Shown here: positions 21,347-30,160 of the stretch, in pieces
Layout of the letters: each line of letters opens with the position of its first letter
How positions within the stretch are numbered: the first letter of the stretch is position 1
From: Symbiodinium natans
Lineage: Eukaryota > Sar > Dinophyceae > Suessiales > Symbiodiniaceae
Assembly: GCA_905221605.1 (NCBI GenBank)
Contig: CAJNDS010002071.1
Location: forward strand, 266,001 to 330,000
Length of the DNA stretch: 64,000 bases
Direction of reading: 5' to 3'
Translations under genes and position numbers: made by a program
The notes under the pieces: model-generated
What the model saw: only the letters and a program-made list of their open reading frames with translations
Told to the model about the DNA's origin: nothing
The model's database searches: none

Positions 21347-22252
21347 ATGAGTTGGTTGACCCAGACGGCGTTCAACAAGGCAGTGCAGGCCGCGTACGAT
21401 CAGGATTACTTGGAACTCCCCGACATCCACATCCCCATCCGCTGGTACACCGCCCAACTTCTACTTGAACAACTCACCAAAATCGGCAACTCACCCCATC
21501 CCTTCACGCCCATCATGATCCCCACCAGCGAGGCGCTCTCAATCTGGGGACACCTGCAAGATTGGCACAAGAACTTCGGCTACCACCTCGACAAGATCTC
21601 CATGCCCACACCACAACCCGCACACCTACCTCATCAAGACGAACCACCACAAGCAACCAAGAAAAGACGACAACAGTACCAACCGGACGACCCGCGCTTG
21701 CACCCCGAGTTCGACGGCATCACCTCGGACCTTCTCCAGGACATCTCCCTCGCACACCTCGATCCACACACCTATGTGGCCGCGGACTGGCCCGCGGACC
21801 AACCCGTTCTGACGACGTGGGAGGCCATCGAAGACCCGGAAAAGTACACAGAGTGGAAGGCCCACACCCAGTGGAATGACACAACATATCACACTTTCGC
21901 CCAAGCCCTTCATTCCCATCCCTTTGCCGTTCGCCTCGCTGCGATACGCAAAAAAGCCAAAGAAGATTCACACCAGCACCAGCTGCTCTGGAAACACCCA
22001 TGGCACCAGAACGGCTGGCAGTATCACACGCACTACGACAAGGAGACCAAGAGAAGCTTCATGTACAAGGGCGACTACACGATCCACCGACGCGAGGAGG
22101 ATAGCGCAATGCCGGATCCAACTGCACAACCCTCAGAACCCAAGAAGGACACCCCACACAACTCACCAATGCCCTACCATCCACCACCTGAAGAAGAAGA
22201 TGATCGACGATCCCAAATCTCAGAAGACGAGATGTACCCGGCGGTGAAGTAG
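21347..22252 (+). CDS. element ORF7, unknown 301-residue protein
   Basis: I place the start at the ATG of MSWLTQTAFNKAVQAAY (21347). The frame is open 31 codons further upstream, but only with a GTG and low-complexity sequence. The product has a globular N-terminal half with Trp/Tyr/His-rich helices, a basic segment near 105-115 (KKRRQQ), a second globular part with several conserved-looking Trp, and a charged Pro/Glu/Asp-rich C-terminal tail. No family is recognised. Confidence 0.7.
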   Translation: MSWLTQTAFNKAVQAAYDQDYLELPDIHIPIRWYTAQLLLEQLTKIGNSPHPFTPIMIPTSEALSIWGHLQDWHKNFGYHLDKISMPTPQPAHLPHQDEPPQATKKRRQQYQPDDPRLHPEFDGITSDLLQDISLAHLDPHTYVAADWPADQPVLTTWEAIEDPEKYTEWKAHTQWNDTTYHTFAQALHSHPFAVRLAAIRKKAKEDSHQHQLLWKHPWHQNGWQYHTHYDKETKRSFMYKGDYTIHRREEDSAMPDPTAQPSEPKKDTPHNSPMPYHPPPEEEDDRRSQISEDEMYPAVK

Positions 22253-22541
22253 AAACATGCCGTGGAAATCGACGATGTGATTGCCGAGAACATTGTGATC
22301 TTCCTGATCGCCACTGCACACAGCATCACACACCTGCGCCATACAGGCCCTCTTGCGAATCCAAAAGAGGCCGTTAACTGGCAAGATGCGAGTTGAAGCC
22401 ATGCCGACCTAAGCACCTCCCCCGTCCCCTTTCCCCCCCCTCCCCTGCCCATGGCAGACCTCATCCCTTCACTATCACGCATGAGAACATGACCACAGTT
22501 TTTTGGCACGAACCCGACCCCGTCCCTTTCCCCAGCCCAAC
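22253..22541 (+). promoter_or_regulatory. ORF7-ORF8 spacer with two polypyrimidine tracts and AG
   Basis: Pyrimidine-only runs lie at about 22416-22449 and 22519-22533. The second is followed by CAG and, 7 bp later, by the ORF8 ATG. Similar tracts precede ORF5, ORF10 and ORF11 (27199-27250). If the host is a dinoflagellate, such sites would suit spliced-leader trans-splicing that cuts a long transcript into single-gene mRNAs. This is inference. Confidence 0.35.
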
Positions 22542-23891
22542 ATGTGGAGCCACATACTGGACTTCCTGACCGGTCCCCTCCACGTGATCTTCATGGACGA
22601 GCACGAACTCGAAATGGAGCATCTGCGCAGAGATCCACACTACAGCATGGAACCCTTTTACCAACGGTACAACTACCTCGACGACACGTACCACACGGCC
22701 CCAGCGTACTACACGGAGAAGGCACCCCTACACAAAGTCATCGACCCGTCGTACTTCAAAGCATACGAAGGCTGGCACATCAATATCAGGAATGCCATCA
22801 CCTACCAGGCGCTCAAGAACATGATGATGATATTCCATGGCTTTCAGGACCTCTACATCTCCTCCAGCACATCTACGACGGCCACGTTCGTGTGCCTACT
22901 ACCAACTGAAAATCAGATGCTGACCCCGGTTTCAAAATTTCTCGGCCAAGAGGTACGTGACAAAACCAAGCATGAGCTCAACATTCAGCGCATCATCCGC
23001 CGCATCCCGACTCACATCAAAGGTCACTACGTTGAAAAACCTCTTCGAGATGACCACCCACATCCCGGTGCGGCACTGTGCCTACCCCACATCGCCCAGA
23101 TTGTCTTCTCCAAGTATGAATCGGCTAACACAGCTCTGATTGCCTCGCAGTGGTACGAGACCACGGTCCGCATAGCCACAATGGCCAGAAAAGGTTTCCA
23201 GATTGGTGACAAGTTGTTCCTAGAAGACCTGCCAGCCCCCACCACGAAACCGCTACATGATGGACGCGTCATCTTCATCCAGAAAGCCAACCCACGCCCC
23301 TCGCACCTAGAACGCCAACTTCAAGATGACATGGAGTGGAATGCGATCTTGGCGATCACCCGACAGCACACGGTTGAGGAGTACCAGCAGTACCTCCCTC
23401 CTGAAATCCTCGGGGTGCACAAGCTCATCCTCTACGTCAACACCAAATTACAGGAATGGCAAACCAGGAACAACGAGTCCTGTTTGCAGAACAATATCTT
23501 CTCACGCGCCGACATCCACATGATGATACACGTCCTCAAGTTTTTCAGCCCCAGACACGCAGAATGGCGCTTCACAAGAGAAATCTTCGGCCCGGACTAC
23601 ACCATCCTAGACTTCAACGGCTCCACCTGCGCTATCCCCATGCAACCTCTACGTGACAATCTGACAGAGTGGCTACGTCAACACAAACGACTAGTCTCAT
23701 CTCTACTGCACGCAGAGCACGACCACCGGCAGCCCAACCACCCGCTCTCCAGCCACACGTTCTTCGAAGACGTAGGCACCATTTCAGACGAAGAAGAGCT
23801 CTGGCAAAGACGCCAAGAATGGAATCCGGTTCAACGGTTCCCGACGACCACCTACAACAGCTACACCGAGCCGGACCTGTCCGTGGACTGA
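22542..23891 (+). CDS. element ORF8, unknown 449-residue protein
   Basis: Start chosen at the ATG of MWSHILDFLTGPLHVIFMDE. The frame is open a little upstream, but only with a TTG. The protein is globular throughout, rich in His, Tyr and Trp, with a short acidic C-terminus (EEELWQRRQEW). Its N-terminus (hydrophobic residues, then VIFMD) matches that of ORF9 (RVIFMD), and a later segment ending in 'I..hIhVLKFF' resembles parts of ORF9 and ORF10, suggesting ancient duplication. The TGA stop can be bypassed in +1 for 18 coding-like codons ending MEDP. No known family. Confidence 0.72.
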   Translation: MWSHILDFLTGPLHVIFMDEHELEMEHLRRDPHYSMEPFYQRYNYLDDTYHTAPAYYTEKAPLHKVIDPSYFKAYEGWHINIRNAITYQALKNMMMIFHGFQDLYISSSTSTTATFVCLLPTENQMLTPVSKFLGQEVRDKTKHELNIQRIIRRIPTHIKGHYVEKPLRDDHPHPGAALCLPHIAQIVFSKYESANTALIASQWYETTVRIATMARKGFQIGDKLFLEDLPAPTTKPLHDGRVIFIQKANPRPSHLERQLQDDMEWNAILAITRQHTVEEYQQYLPPEILGVHKLILYVNTKLQEWQTRNNESCLQNNIFSRADIHMMIHVLKFFSPRHAEWRFTREIFGPDYTILDFNGSTCAIPMQPLRDNLTEWLRQHKRLVSSLLHAEHDHRQPNHPLSSHTFFEDVGTISDEEELWQRRQEWNPVQRFPTTTYNSYTEPDLSVD

Positions 23892-24221
23892 TCTCTTCGA
23901 CGACGCAAGACCCAATTCCACCCACCCCTGGATGGAAGACCCGTAGACCAATGCGGACAAGATTCGTTTGCAGTGCGTTGTGAAGTCTGAAAACTTAGAA
24001 GTTCGCAGTTCAGCCTTTCGGAGTGTGCATTCCACTGAGCAGAGACATGATTTGCCTGTGATGCATCCTTCACACGACCAGCACACCGGTACAAGGGCAG
24101 GATTAGTGATGCAACAGCATGCCGTTGAACATTTGCAAAGCGCATTCCCATGTTGAGCTGCAAATAGCATGTGACATGCGGTGAGAGACTTTGGAGCAGT
24201 TACTGTACATAGTAGAGAAAG
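23892..24221. other. ORF8-ORF9 spacer
   Basis: 330 bp without a gene. The ATG of ORF9 is preceded by a purine-rich stretch (GTAGAGAAAG) rather than a pyrimidine tract. Confidence 0.5.
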
Positions 24222-25628
24222 ATGGATCAAATCATCCCTCTGATACTCCCGGAACTCGGCAAGAAATACAGAGTCATCTTCATGGACCAGGGCATCTCCA
24301 AGGACCTCAGGCACATGACAGACGAGGAAGTGAAGTTTCACCTTCAAGCACTACGAGCAAAACGGAACAGCACGATGTTGCACTTGGACCCTACCCTTTC
24401 CCCCCATCCTCATCTACAGCATTCCCTCGCACAACAAGACGACCCAGAGTCTTTGATACACCGATGCGTCACGCAGGACCTGCCCATGGAAGCTGACTCC
24501 CTGGCCGCAGGCCAACAGCGACTACACAAAGGAGCCGTTTTCGCCCATCAGATTTTGCGGGCCCAACTACGCCATCGATATTGTCTGCCTCTTCCATTTC
24601 AGTTTGCAGACCATGCAAGATCCCGACCAGTCGTGCAGTACGCGAACCTGAACGTCACGATCATTCACGGCTTCTACATGGAGATGTACCAAAGCCAAAT
24701 CCTGAAATGCGTTAGCAAAAAAGTCAACAATGCGATCCAAACCATCAAACAAGGAGAACCTGACTTCGTCACGTTCAAGTTCCTCGTACGCAATGAAGAG
24801 CTCCCCAGGGACTTCTACCGCCATCTGGTGGATATGCGCATACTACCGGAAACACAGAAACATATCTATCCCATGCACGACCACAGATGTACGTGGCCAA
24901 CCGTGTTGGCATTTCAGTGGCGCAACAAACGGATGACAAAGGGTGGCACGGAACTCGTCTTTGAGCCGCAACCCGTCAGTCAAATCCCATATAGACACGT
25001 GGACCGCCGCGACCTCTTCATCGAGGAGTGCTACTTCGCACATCGCGGCATGCTGGGATTATATGTCCAACACACGCCTCAAGTCACAGAGGAGTACCAG
25101 ACTGGTCACATACAATGCCTGATGATGCTCAACTACGTCCAGGCCATATCGCATGAACAAGCCTGGCCAGAGTTATCCTCCATCGAGTACCTCGCCGCCA
25201 AACTATGTGAAAATGATCCCACCAGACATTTTCGCATTATCCGTATGTTCAACATCCACAACACCATACGCACCTGGTACTACTTGTTCATCCAAGGGGA
25301 CACACAGTTCATGACCTACGACGAGGTATCCAGCATTCTCAAACGCCTGGAGCAACACGGCATATGCCCTCACAGAACCAGAGAGATGACCGACAATGGA
25401 TCCCGCGTTGATTTCGACTTGCAACAACTCGCACAAGACATGCAGGAGGAGTTCGCGGACACAGAGGGAGGCCCACCATTCAGTGAGCTCTGGATTGACA
25501 CGCACTGCCACTTCATCGTCAAGTTCTGGCACTACCAGTTTCAGCCCAACGCGTACTACAGGACCACCCCGATGCGCATGAATACCAATGGACAGACCTT
25601 TCCCATTTACTCCCACCCAATTATTTAA
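24222..25628 (+). CDS. element ORF9, unknown 468-residue protein, possible paralogue of ORF8
   Basis: 468 codons from ATG (MDQIIPLILPELGKKYRVIF) to TAA. Globular, rich in Tyr, His, Met and Trp. The VIFMD block at residues 18-22 lines up with ORF8, and TWYYLF...MTYDEVSSILKRLEQHG (about 350-380) lines up in spacing and character with TWQVHQ...MSPSEVYILLKN in ORF10. No catalytic motif is recognised and there is no signal peptide or clear membrane segment. Confidence 0.72.
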   Translation: MDQIIPLILPELGKKYRVIFMDQGISKDLRHMTDEEVKFHLQALRAKRNSTMLHLDPTLSPHPHLQHSLAQQDDPESLIHRCVTQDLPMEADSLAAGQQRLHKGAVFAHQILRAQLRHRYCLPLPFQFADHARSRPVVQYANLNVTIIHGFYMEMYQSQILKCVSKKVNNAIQTIKQGEPDFVTFKFLVRNEELPRDFYRHLVDMRILPETQKHIYPMHDHRCTWPTVLAFQWRNKRMTKGGTELVFEPQPVSQIPYRHVDRRDLFIEECYFAHRGMLGLYVQHTPQVTEEYQTGHIQCLMMLNYVQAISHEQAWPELSSIEYLAAKLCENDPTRHFRIIRMFNIHNTIRTWYYLFIQGDTQFMTYDEVSSILKRLEQHGICPHRTREMTDNGSRVDFDLQQLAQDMQEEFADTEGGPPFSELWIDTHCHFIVKFWHYQFQPNAYYRTTPMRMNTNGQTFPIYSHPII

Positions 25629-25774
25629 ACCAATGCATCAGTTTCGTCCGATGAAAAAGATGCTTGCTAGTTGTGCGAGATCAATCCGCAGTGCATGAGT
25701 AAGCCAAAGCCACCTCACCCGCCCCCGGTGCTCAGAGCTCGGTATCACCACTCACTGATCTAGCCCAGAGCAAT
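25629..25774. other. ORF9-ORF10 spacer
   Basis: 146 bp with a C-rich tract at about 25710-25730, and TAG/CAG dinucleotides before the ATG. Confidence 0.5.
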
Positions 25775-27094
25775 ATGATCCCGGACACGTCCATCACAAC
25801 GATCCTGGAGTACATGTACTGGCACTACGAAATCAACATCGGCTTGAAAAGACACGAGTTTGAGTCCCACTTCAGTGACGCCCAGCTAACTCGCATGAGA
25901 GAGCAACTTGCCAGGCTTCGGCACCAACATCCACAACCTCTACAACTTCTACGGTGGAGTCCAGCTAGAGCACTGACAGTTCCGGCTTCTACCACAGTGG
26001 CCTGGCTTCCTCAACATGTACCACCAGCCGGACCATACGGGCCCTTCGTGCAGATCAACAGCGAAGACCACATTCAAATCACAGGACTGGTCCTCCCGCT
26101 CCATGAAATCAACGCGTTGAGATGGACGTGCAAAGCATTTGAAGGTCAATGCCACAAACTATACAATGCAGGACCCGACCTTCGATACATGCACCATTGT
26201 CTACGGTGCACCCCAGAACCACAATGGACAATCCACGAGGATGAGCACAGAATCCAGCTGGACATGGCACACCTTGCTCGATGCATGCTCCGCTTCCGTC
26301 GACCGGACCAACCATATCCTCACATAGGCGAATCGGCCGAGCATCTGTTCCACGTGGACCCGCAAGTTTTGGACGACATCATTCAGACTCAACTCAACTA
26401 CTTCTACCTGTTCGCATTCCATTTAGCGATTGACCGACAACAGGAACGTGCGATGCTTCACACGTACACGGACCCCGGCGACATCGAACCTCCGATGTAC
26501 CACGAATCTCATGTTGAGTTTCCTGACACATACCCGCAATGGACGGATGGCACAGACATATCCGAGATATACGGCGTGCTCCTTACGACCCTCCCTCTAC
26601 AACCGTGGAAGATCATCAGTGCCGCTCATCGATTTCTACATCATCGACATCTCCAGCACTTCATCAAGTACACCACCATCACCAACCAGATTTGGACGTG
26701 GCAAGTACATCAAGAAGTCGATTTCAACATCAGAATGTCACCCAGCGAAGTGTACATCCTCCTCAAGAACATTGCGTCGTACTGCCAACAGAGCTACAAC
26801 TTCACCAACTCAGATGACCACAGGGACATAGTGGAACAACAAGCCCAATGTGATCGCACCTTCGCCACGACCTTGATGATCAACTACTATAAGGATGCGG
26901 TGGCCATCCTGATGCGACCCAAACCCATTGCTACAGCTACGATACATTGGATGCGGCAGCACAACCAAACTATCCAGAACATCATGCACCACGCGCTCAA
27001 CGACAACAGGGAATACCTGCTCAACTACCACTACATGCGGCTAACGGACTTCGGACACAGTGGAGCACCAGTCACAACCCATCCCGATCATTAA
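25775..27094 (+). CDS. element ORF10, unknown 439-residue protein, possible paralogue of ORF9
   Basis: 439 codons from ATG (MIPDTSITTILEYMYWHYE) to TAA. Globular and rich in His, Tyr, Gln and Ile. Residues ~150-165 carry two close Cys (HHCLRC), which is not enough for a finger. The segment IWTWQVHQEVDFNIRMSPSE near 310-330 resembles ORF9 in pattern. The protein ends in a hydrophilic tail (THPDH). Function unknown. The downstream spacer holds a clear polypyrimidine tract (27199-27239) with AG sites. Confidence 0.72.
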   Translation: MIPDTSITTILEYMYWHYEINIGLKRHEFESHFSDAQLTRMREQLARLRHQHPQPLQLLRWSPARALTVPASTTVAWLPQHVPPAGPYGPFVQINSEDHIQITGLVLPLHEINALRWTCKAFEGQCHKLYNAGPDLRYMHHCLRCTPEPQWTIHEDEHRIQLDMAHLARCMLRFRRPDQPYPHIGESAEHLFHVDPQVLDDIIQTQLNYFYLFAFHLAIDRQQERAMLHTYTDPGDIEPPMYHESHVEFPDTYPQWTDGTDISEIYGVLLTTLPLQPWKIISAAHRFLHHRHLQHFIKYTTITNQIWTWQVHQEVDFNIRMSPSEVYILLKNIASYCQQSYNFTNSDDHRDIVEQQAQCDRTFATTLMINYYKDAVAILMRPKPIATATIHWMRQHNQTIQNIMHHALNDNREYLLNYHYMRLTDFGHSGAPVTTHPDH

Positions 27095-27281
27095 GACAAT
27101 GACCACGTCCTCCGACCTGAGACCCACTGCTGACCACACAGCTAAAAGAAACGTCGGAGAAGCTCATGCTGACTCTTGTGTTGTACAGTGTGCTTGATAT
27201 GTTTCCCTTCCCCTGCCCCCACCACTGCTTTCCCTTCTGAAGTAGACAGCTCAGTGACCACGCAGACCTCATCACAGCGCA

Positions 27282-27831
27282 ATGGCGTCCAATGAAGTGA
27301 TGGCGGCATGGCTCATCATGGCCGCATCGGACCCCAACGACATCACCACATGCTACCTCCGGCTACCGGACCATGACAAAGCTCTAGCCGCACAACACAT
27401 CACCAACGCCATCATGTGCAATTCAAAGGCTCCAACACGGCCACAGACCCCTCGGAGAGCCTGAAGAGCAACGTGATCCCCCTGCGTCCAAGAAGGTCAA
27501 AACAGAAGGCAATCCAGACTCCACACGCGCCACTACCCCAGGCTCGGCATCGGCATCCAACACCCGCTTCCTCGACTACAAGGGTTTCGCTACTCTTTGC
27601 CATGGTGACAAACCCATCGACCTCGACCCGAAACCCAAGATGTCCACTCGCACTCACCCAAACCTCAACAACGAAGTGGACCCCAACGTAGTGTTTGTCA
27701 CCAAGAAGAGCACCATCTATCATCGCAAAGGATGCGGTAAGATAATCAATTCAGCCGAGCAAGACGTCAAGTCCTACCAGAAGGCAGAGGTTGAGATGTT
27801 GTTCAAACCATGCTCGACGTGCAGACCGTAA
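27282..27831 (+). CDS. element ORF11, small zinc-ribbon-like protein split by a +1 shift
   Basis: An ATG opens a 60-codon frame (MASNEVMAAWLIMAASDPND...) that meets TGA at 27462. The +1 frame is open from 27388 to the TAA at 27829 and is coding-like throughout (EEQRDPPASKKVKTEGN..., then FLDYKGFATLCHGDKP). It ends in IYHRKGCGKI...KPCSTCRP. This 'YHxxxC...PCxxCxP' arrangement matches the small metal-binding motif seen in Ada-type and some nuclease-associated C-terminal domains. It implies one Zn site from one His and three Cys. One protein made by +1 frameshifting, an unusual intron, a recent indel, or two separate proteins (a second ATG lies at 27640) are all possible. Confidence 0.55.
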
Positions 27832-28249
27832 TATCCTCAACCCCATCCCCCACTGACATCTGACCTTATGGGCGCTGAGTAGGAACATGCGGCTTAGATG
27901 CACCACCGACGCAGGCCTTAACGCATGCAGAGCATCTTTCAGTTTTGAGAGAGTGTGCAATTGCGCCAAAACGTGTGACAATCAGTGTTCGGCGCAGTTT
28001 CACACAGGGTTATTCCACGACCAGATGAACAATAGAACAAGCGTCAATGCTGAGCGTCAAGTGTCTGTGCAATGTCATCCTAGTGTGTCCGAACCATTTG
28101 TTGAGCGAAAGAGACTGGAGCCGTAAGTCGATGTAACATTCTCTTTGATCTGCTGCCTTGTGATCGTCATATGCAGCTGCTTTGCATAAAGAGTAGCTGT
28201 TCCCATCACCTTGCTACCCGTGCCTTCTTAACATCGGCAACACGATCCC
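27832..28249. other. ORF11-ORF12 spacer
   Basis: 418 bp, relatively AT-rich for the element, with no gene or repeat recognised. A 79-codon + strand frame without an ATG start (27887-28126) is noted, but I do not call it. Confidence 0.5.
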
Positions 28250-28621
28250 ATGACCAGCCACGAGATCATGTACCACTCCCGCTACATCCAGACCAGGGCG
28301 GACTTCGAGTATGTGATGAGTCACGAGGAGAGCACCAAGCGGGTGCAAGACATGCTCCTGAAGTACCAGAAACGAGATGATTACCATACACCCAGAAGCA
28401 GATCGTGTCCAAATCCCAATCGACATCGGAAGCATCACAAGTACGGGAAGGTCAAGAAGATGAAATGCCACCCAAAGGAGGACAGATATCTCGCCTGTCC
28501 AATTTGCAGGATTGCTTCCAGAACAGTGCGACAATGGGAAATCCACCTGCTCACGGCACCGCACAAACAAGCCAAACAAAGAGCTGAAAAGTTCGTGGAC
28601 TTGGACTACCTCTACGTGTGA
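28250..28621 (+). CDS. element ORF12, C2H2 zinc-finger protein
   Basis: 123 codons from ATG. The N-terminal 45 residues are charged and helical. A strongly basic segment follows (RHRKHHKYGKVKKMK), then a single finger CPICRIASRTVRQWEIHLLT...H with spacing C-x2-C-x12-H-x5-H, which is the U1/matrin-like variant of C2H2 fingers that often binds double-stranded or structured RNA. It ends in a short acidic/aromatic tail (DLDYLYV). It is the last gene of the element, 38 bp before the right pseudo-LTR. Confidence 0.75.
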   Translation: MTSHEIMYHSRYIQTRADFEYVMSHEESTKRVQDMLLKYQKRDDYHTPRSRSCPNPNRHRKHHKYGKVKKMKCHPKEDRYLACPICRIASRTVRQWEIHLLTAPHKQAKQRAEKFVDLDYLYV

Positions 28622-28647
28622 ATTCCATGCTCTCAATCCATTTGTCG

Positions 28648-28659
28648 CCCCGAAAGGGG
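28648..28659 (+). terminator. CCCC-GAAA-GGGG hairpin abutting the right pseudo-LTR
   Basis: A perfect 4-bp GC stem with a GNRA-type GAAA loop ends exactly where the right direct repeat begins. The run GAAAGGGG is also polypurine-tract-like. It may mark a priming or cleavage point at the 3' junction. Its role is inferred from position only. Confidence 0.35.
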
Positions 28660-29677
28660 TGTGTGTGGCACACCGCTGTACATGCGGGAACGTCAACAAG
28701 CACTGCATACGAGAGCGAAAAGAAGCACGAATTTGCGATCTAACAAGTTTTTTGCACATGATGTTCAGCAGGGGGCAGGAGTGTGCCTGAGAGTCTCCTG
28801 CCAACGAAGACGCTCTCAGTGCACAGTGATATGGAGATGGGACGCCATCTCCACGTACCTGCAGTGATGGTTATAGAAGTCCTGTAACGCAAGCTGTGCA
28901 TTGGTACCATCCTTGCTGTAGTTTGTCAACTACCTCAACCACAACGCAGTTTACAACGTGGATTTCGTATTTTGTTTGGCATGTGGGTGAATTCTTCGAG
29001 CCGTGAGCATGACAGACCCCAAACCCCAGAAGACCTCGAGCCCATCCAGCTTGAGTGGATCGTGATGCTTTCAGCTTGTGTGTTGTGAATAGCAGCTGAG
29101 CAGAATTGCGTGAGCATATCATTTTAGCATGGTGATGGAACATGTCGAGCATGATGATGGACGAAAGCATGGAGAAGGTTCGGAACATGAGTGTTAGAGC
29201 ATATGAGCATGCACTGTGCAGCATCGGAGCGCGATGAGCAGAGTTGCGGGAGCATGAAGTGTGTAGCATCAGACCATGAGTCGTGGAGCATCTGAACGTG
29301 CTGAGCAGAGTTGTGCGAGCATGACTTGTGGAGCATCAGAGCATGAATTGTAGAGCTTCTGAGCGTGGTGAGCAAGCTTGGTTGAGCATGAGTGGTGGAG
29401 CATCAGAGCATGACTTGCAGAGCATCTGAGCGTGATGAGCAGAATTGGGTGAGCATCAACTGCGGAGCATCAGAGTGTGAATTATGGAGCATCGGAGCGT
29501 GATGAGCATAGTTTGCAGAAGACCCTAAACCCTATATGATACGTCATATAAACCTTCATTCGCGACCCTTCTACCTCATCACTCACGAGCTCATCCACTA
29601 CCTCTTGCTTGAGCATGTCCTTCTCCAGCAGATCTCCAACTACATGAATATGTGGAGCACTAAAACAAAAAGTGTGT
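28660..29677 (+). repeat. right pseudo-LTR, 1,018 bp
   Basis: Gap-free partner of 6896-7913, including the 67-bp tandem array (29097-29524), the hairpins and the two telomere-type units. It ends in AAAAAGTGTGT and continues into a GT-rich microsatellite, mirroring the left flank. Confidence 0.9.
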
Positions 29678-29860
29678 GTGTGTGTGTGGGTGGGTGTGTG
29701 TGTGTGGGTGTGTGCGGGTGTGCGGGTGTGCGGGTGTGCGGGTGTGCGGGTGTGCGGGTGTGCGGGTGTGCGGGTGTGCGGGTGTGCGGGTGTGCGGGTG
29801 TGCGTGTGTGCGTATGCGGGTGCGGGTGCGGGTGCGGGTGTGTGTGTGTGTGTGTGTGGA
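29671..29860 (+). repeat. GT / TGTGCGGG compound microsatellite
   Basis: GT repeats pass into about eleven copies of the octamer TGTGCGGG (29714-29803), then GTGCGG hexamers, then (GT)n. It is read as the right half of the target microsatellite, diverged from the purer left half. Confidence 0.9.
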
Positions 29861-30160
29861 CATTTGATTCGGCAAAAGTACTTTGAGTGGCTTGGAGCGG
29901 GCAAGCCACTTTCCTTTGGCTAAAAGAGGAGAGCTCAAACTTTTGACTTTGAGCCGAGAGATCGTCCAACGAGACTTTGATCGCAGCCGGGCGAGGCTGC
30001 GACACCTTTTGTTTTGGAGGCTAACTTTGTTCCCTTTTCGCACGGTGAACTTTCACGGCAAGCATTATTGCTACTTTCTCCTTCTACGCTCCCGGCTTTT
30101 CAATCGGGTTTTGGCAGTCATTGGAGCCATTTTCTTTGTAGCTCGGCCACGACTTTGAAG

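Noticed and set aside
22503-22541. Longer N-terminus for ORF8
   Set aside because: Would need a TTG start within a polypyrimidine tract.
29097-29524. CRISPR-like array
   Set aside because: The 67-bp units are contiguous diverged tandem repeats with no unique spacers.
29482-30043. His/Thr/Pro-rich minus-strand frames
   Set aside because: Translation of the GT/TGTGCGGG microsatellite.
30120-30155. Dinoflagellate spliced-leader remnant
   Set aside because: Only GCCATTTT and a nearby GCTCGG are shared; too short and wrongly spaced.
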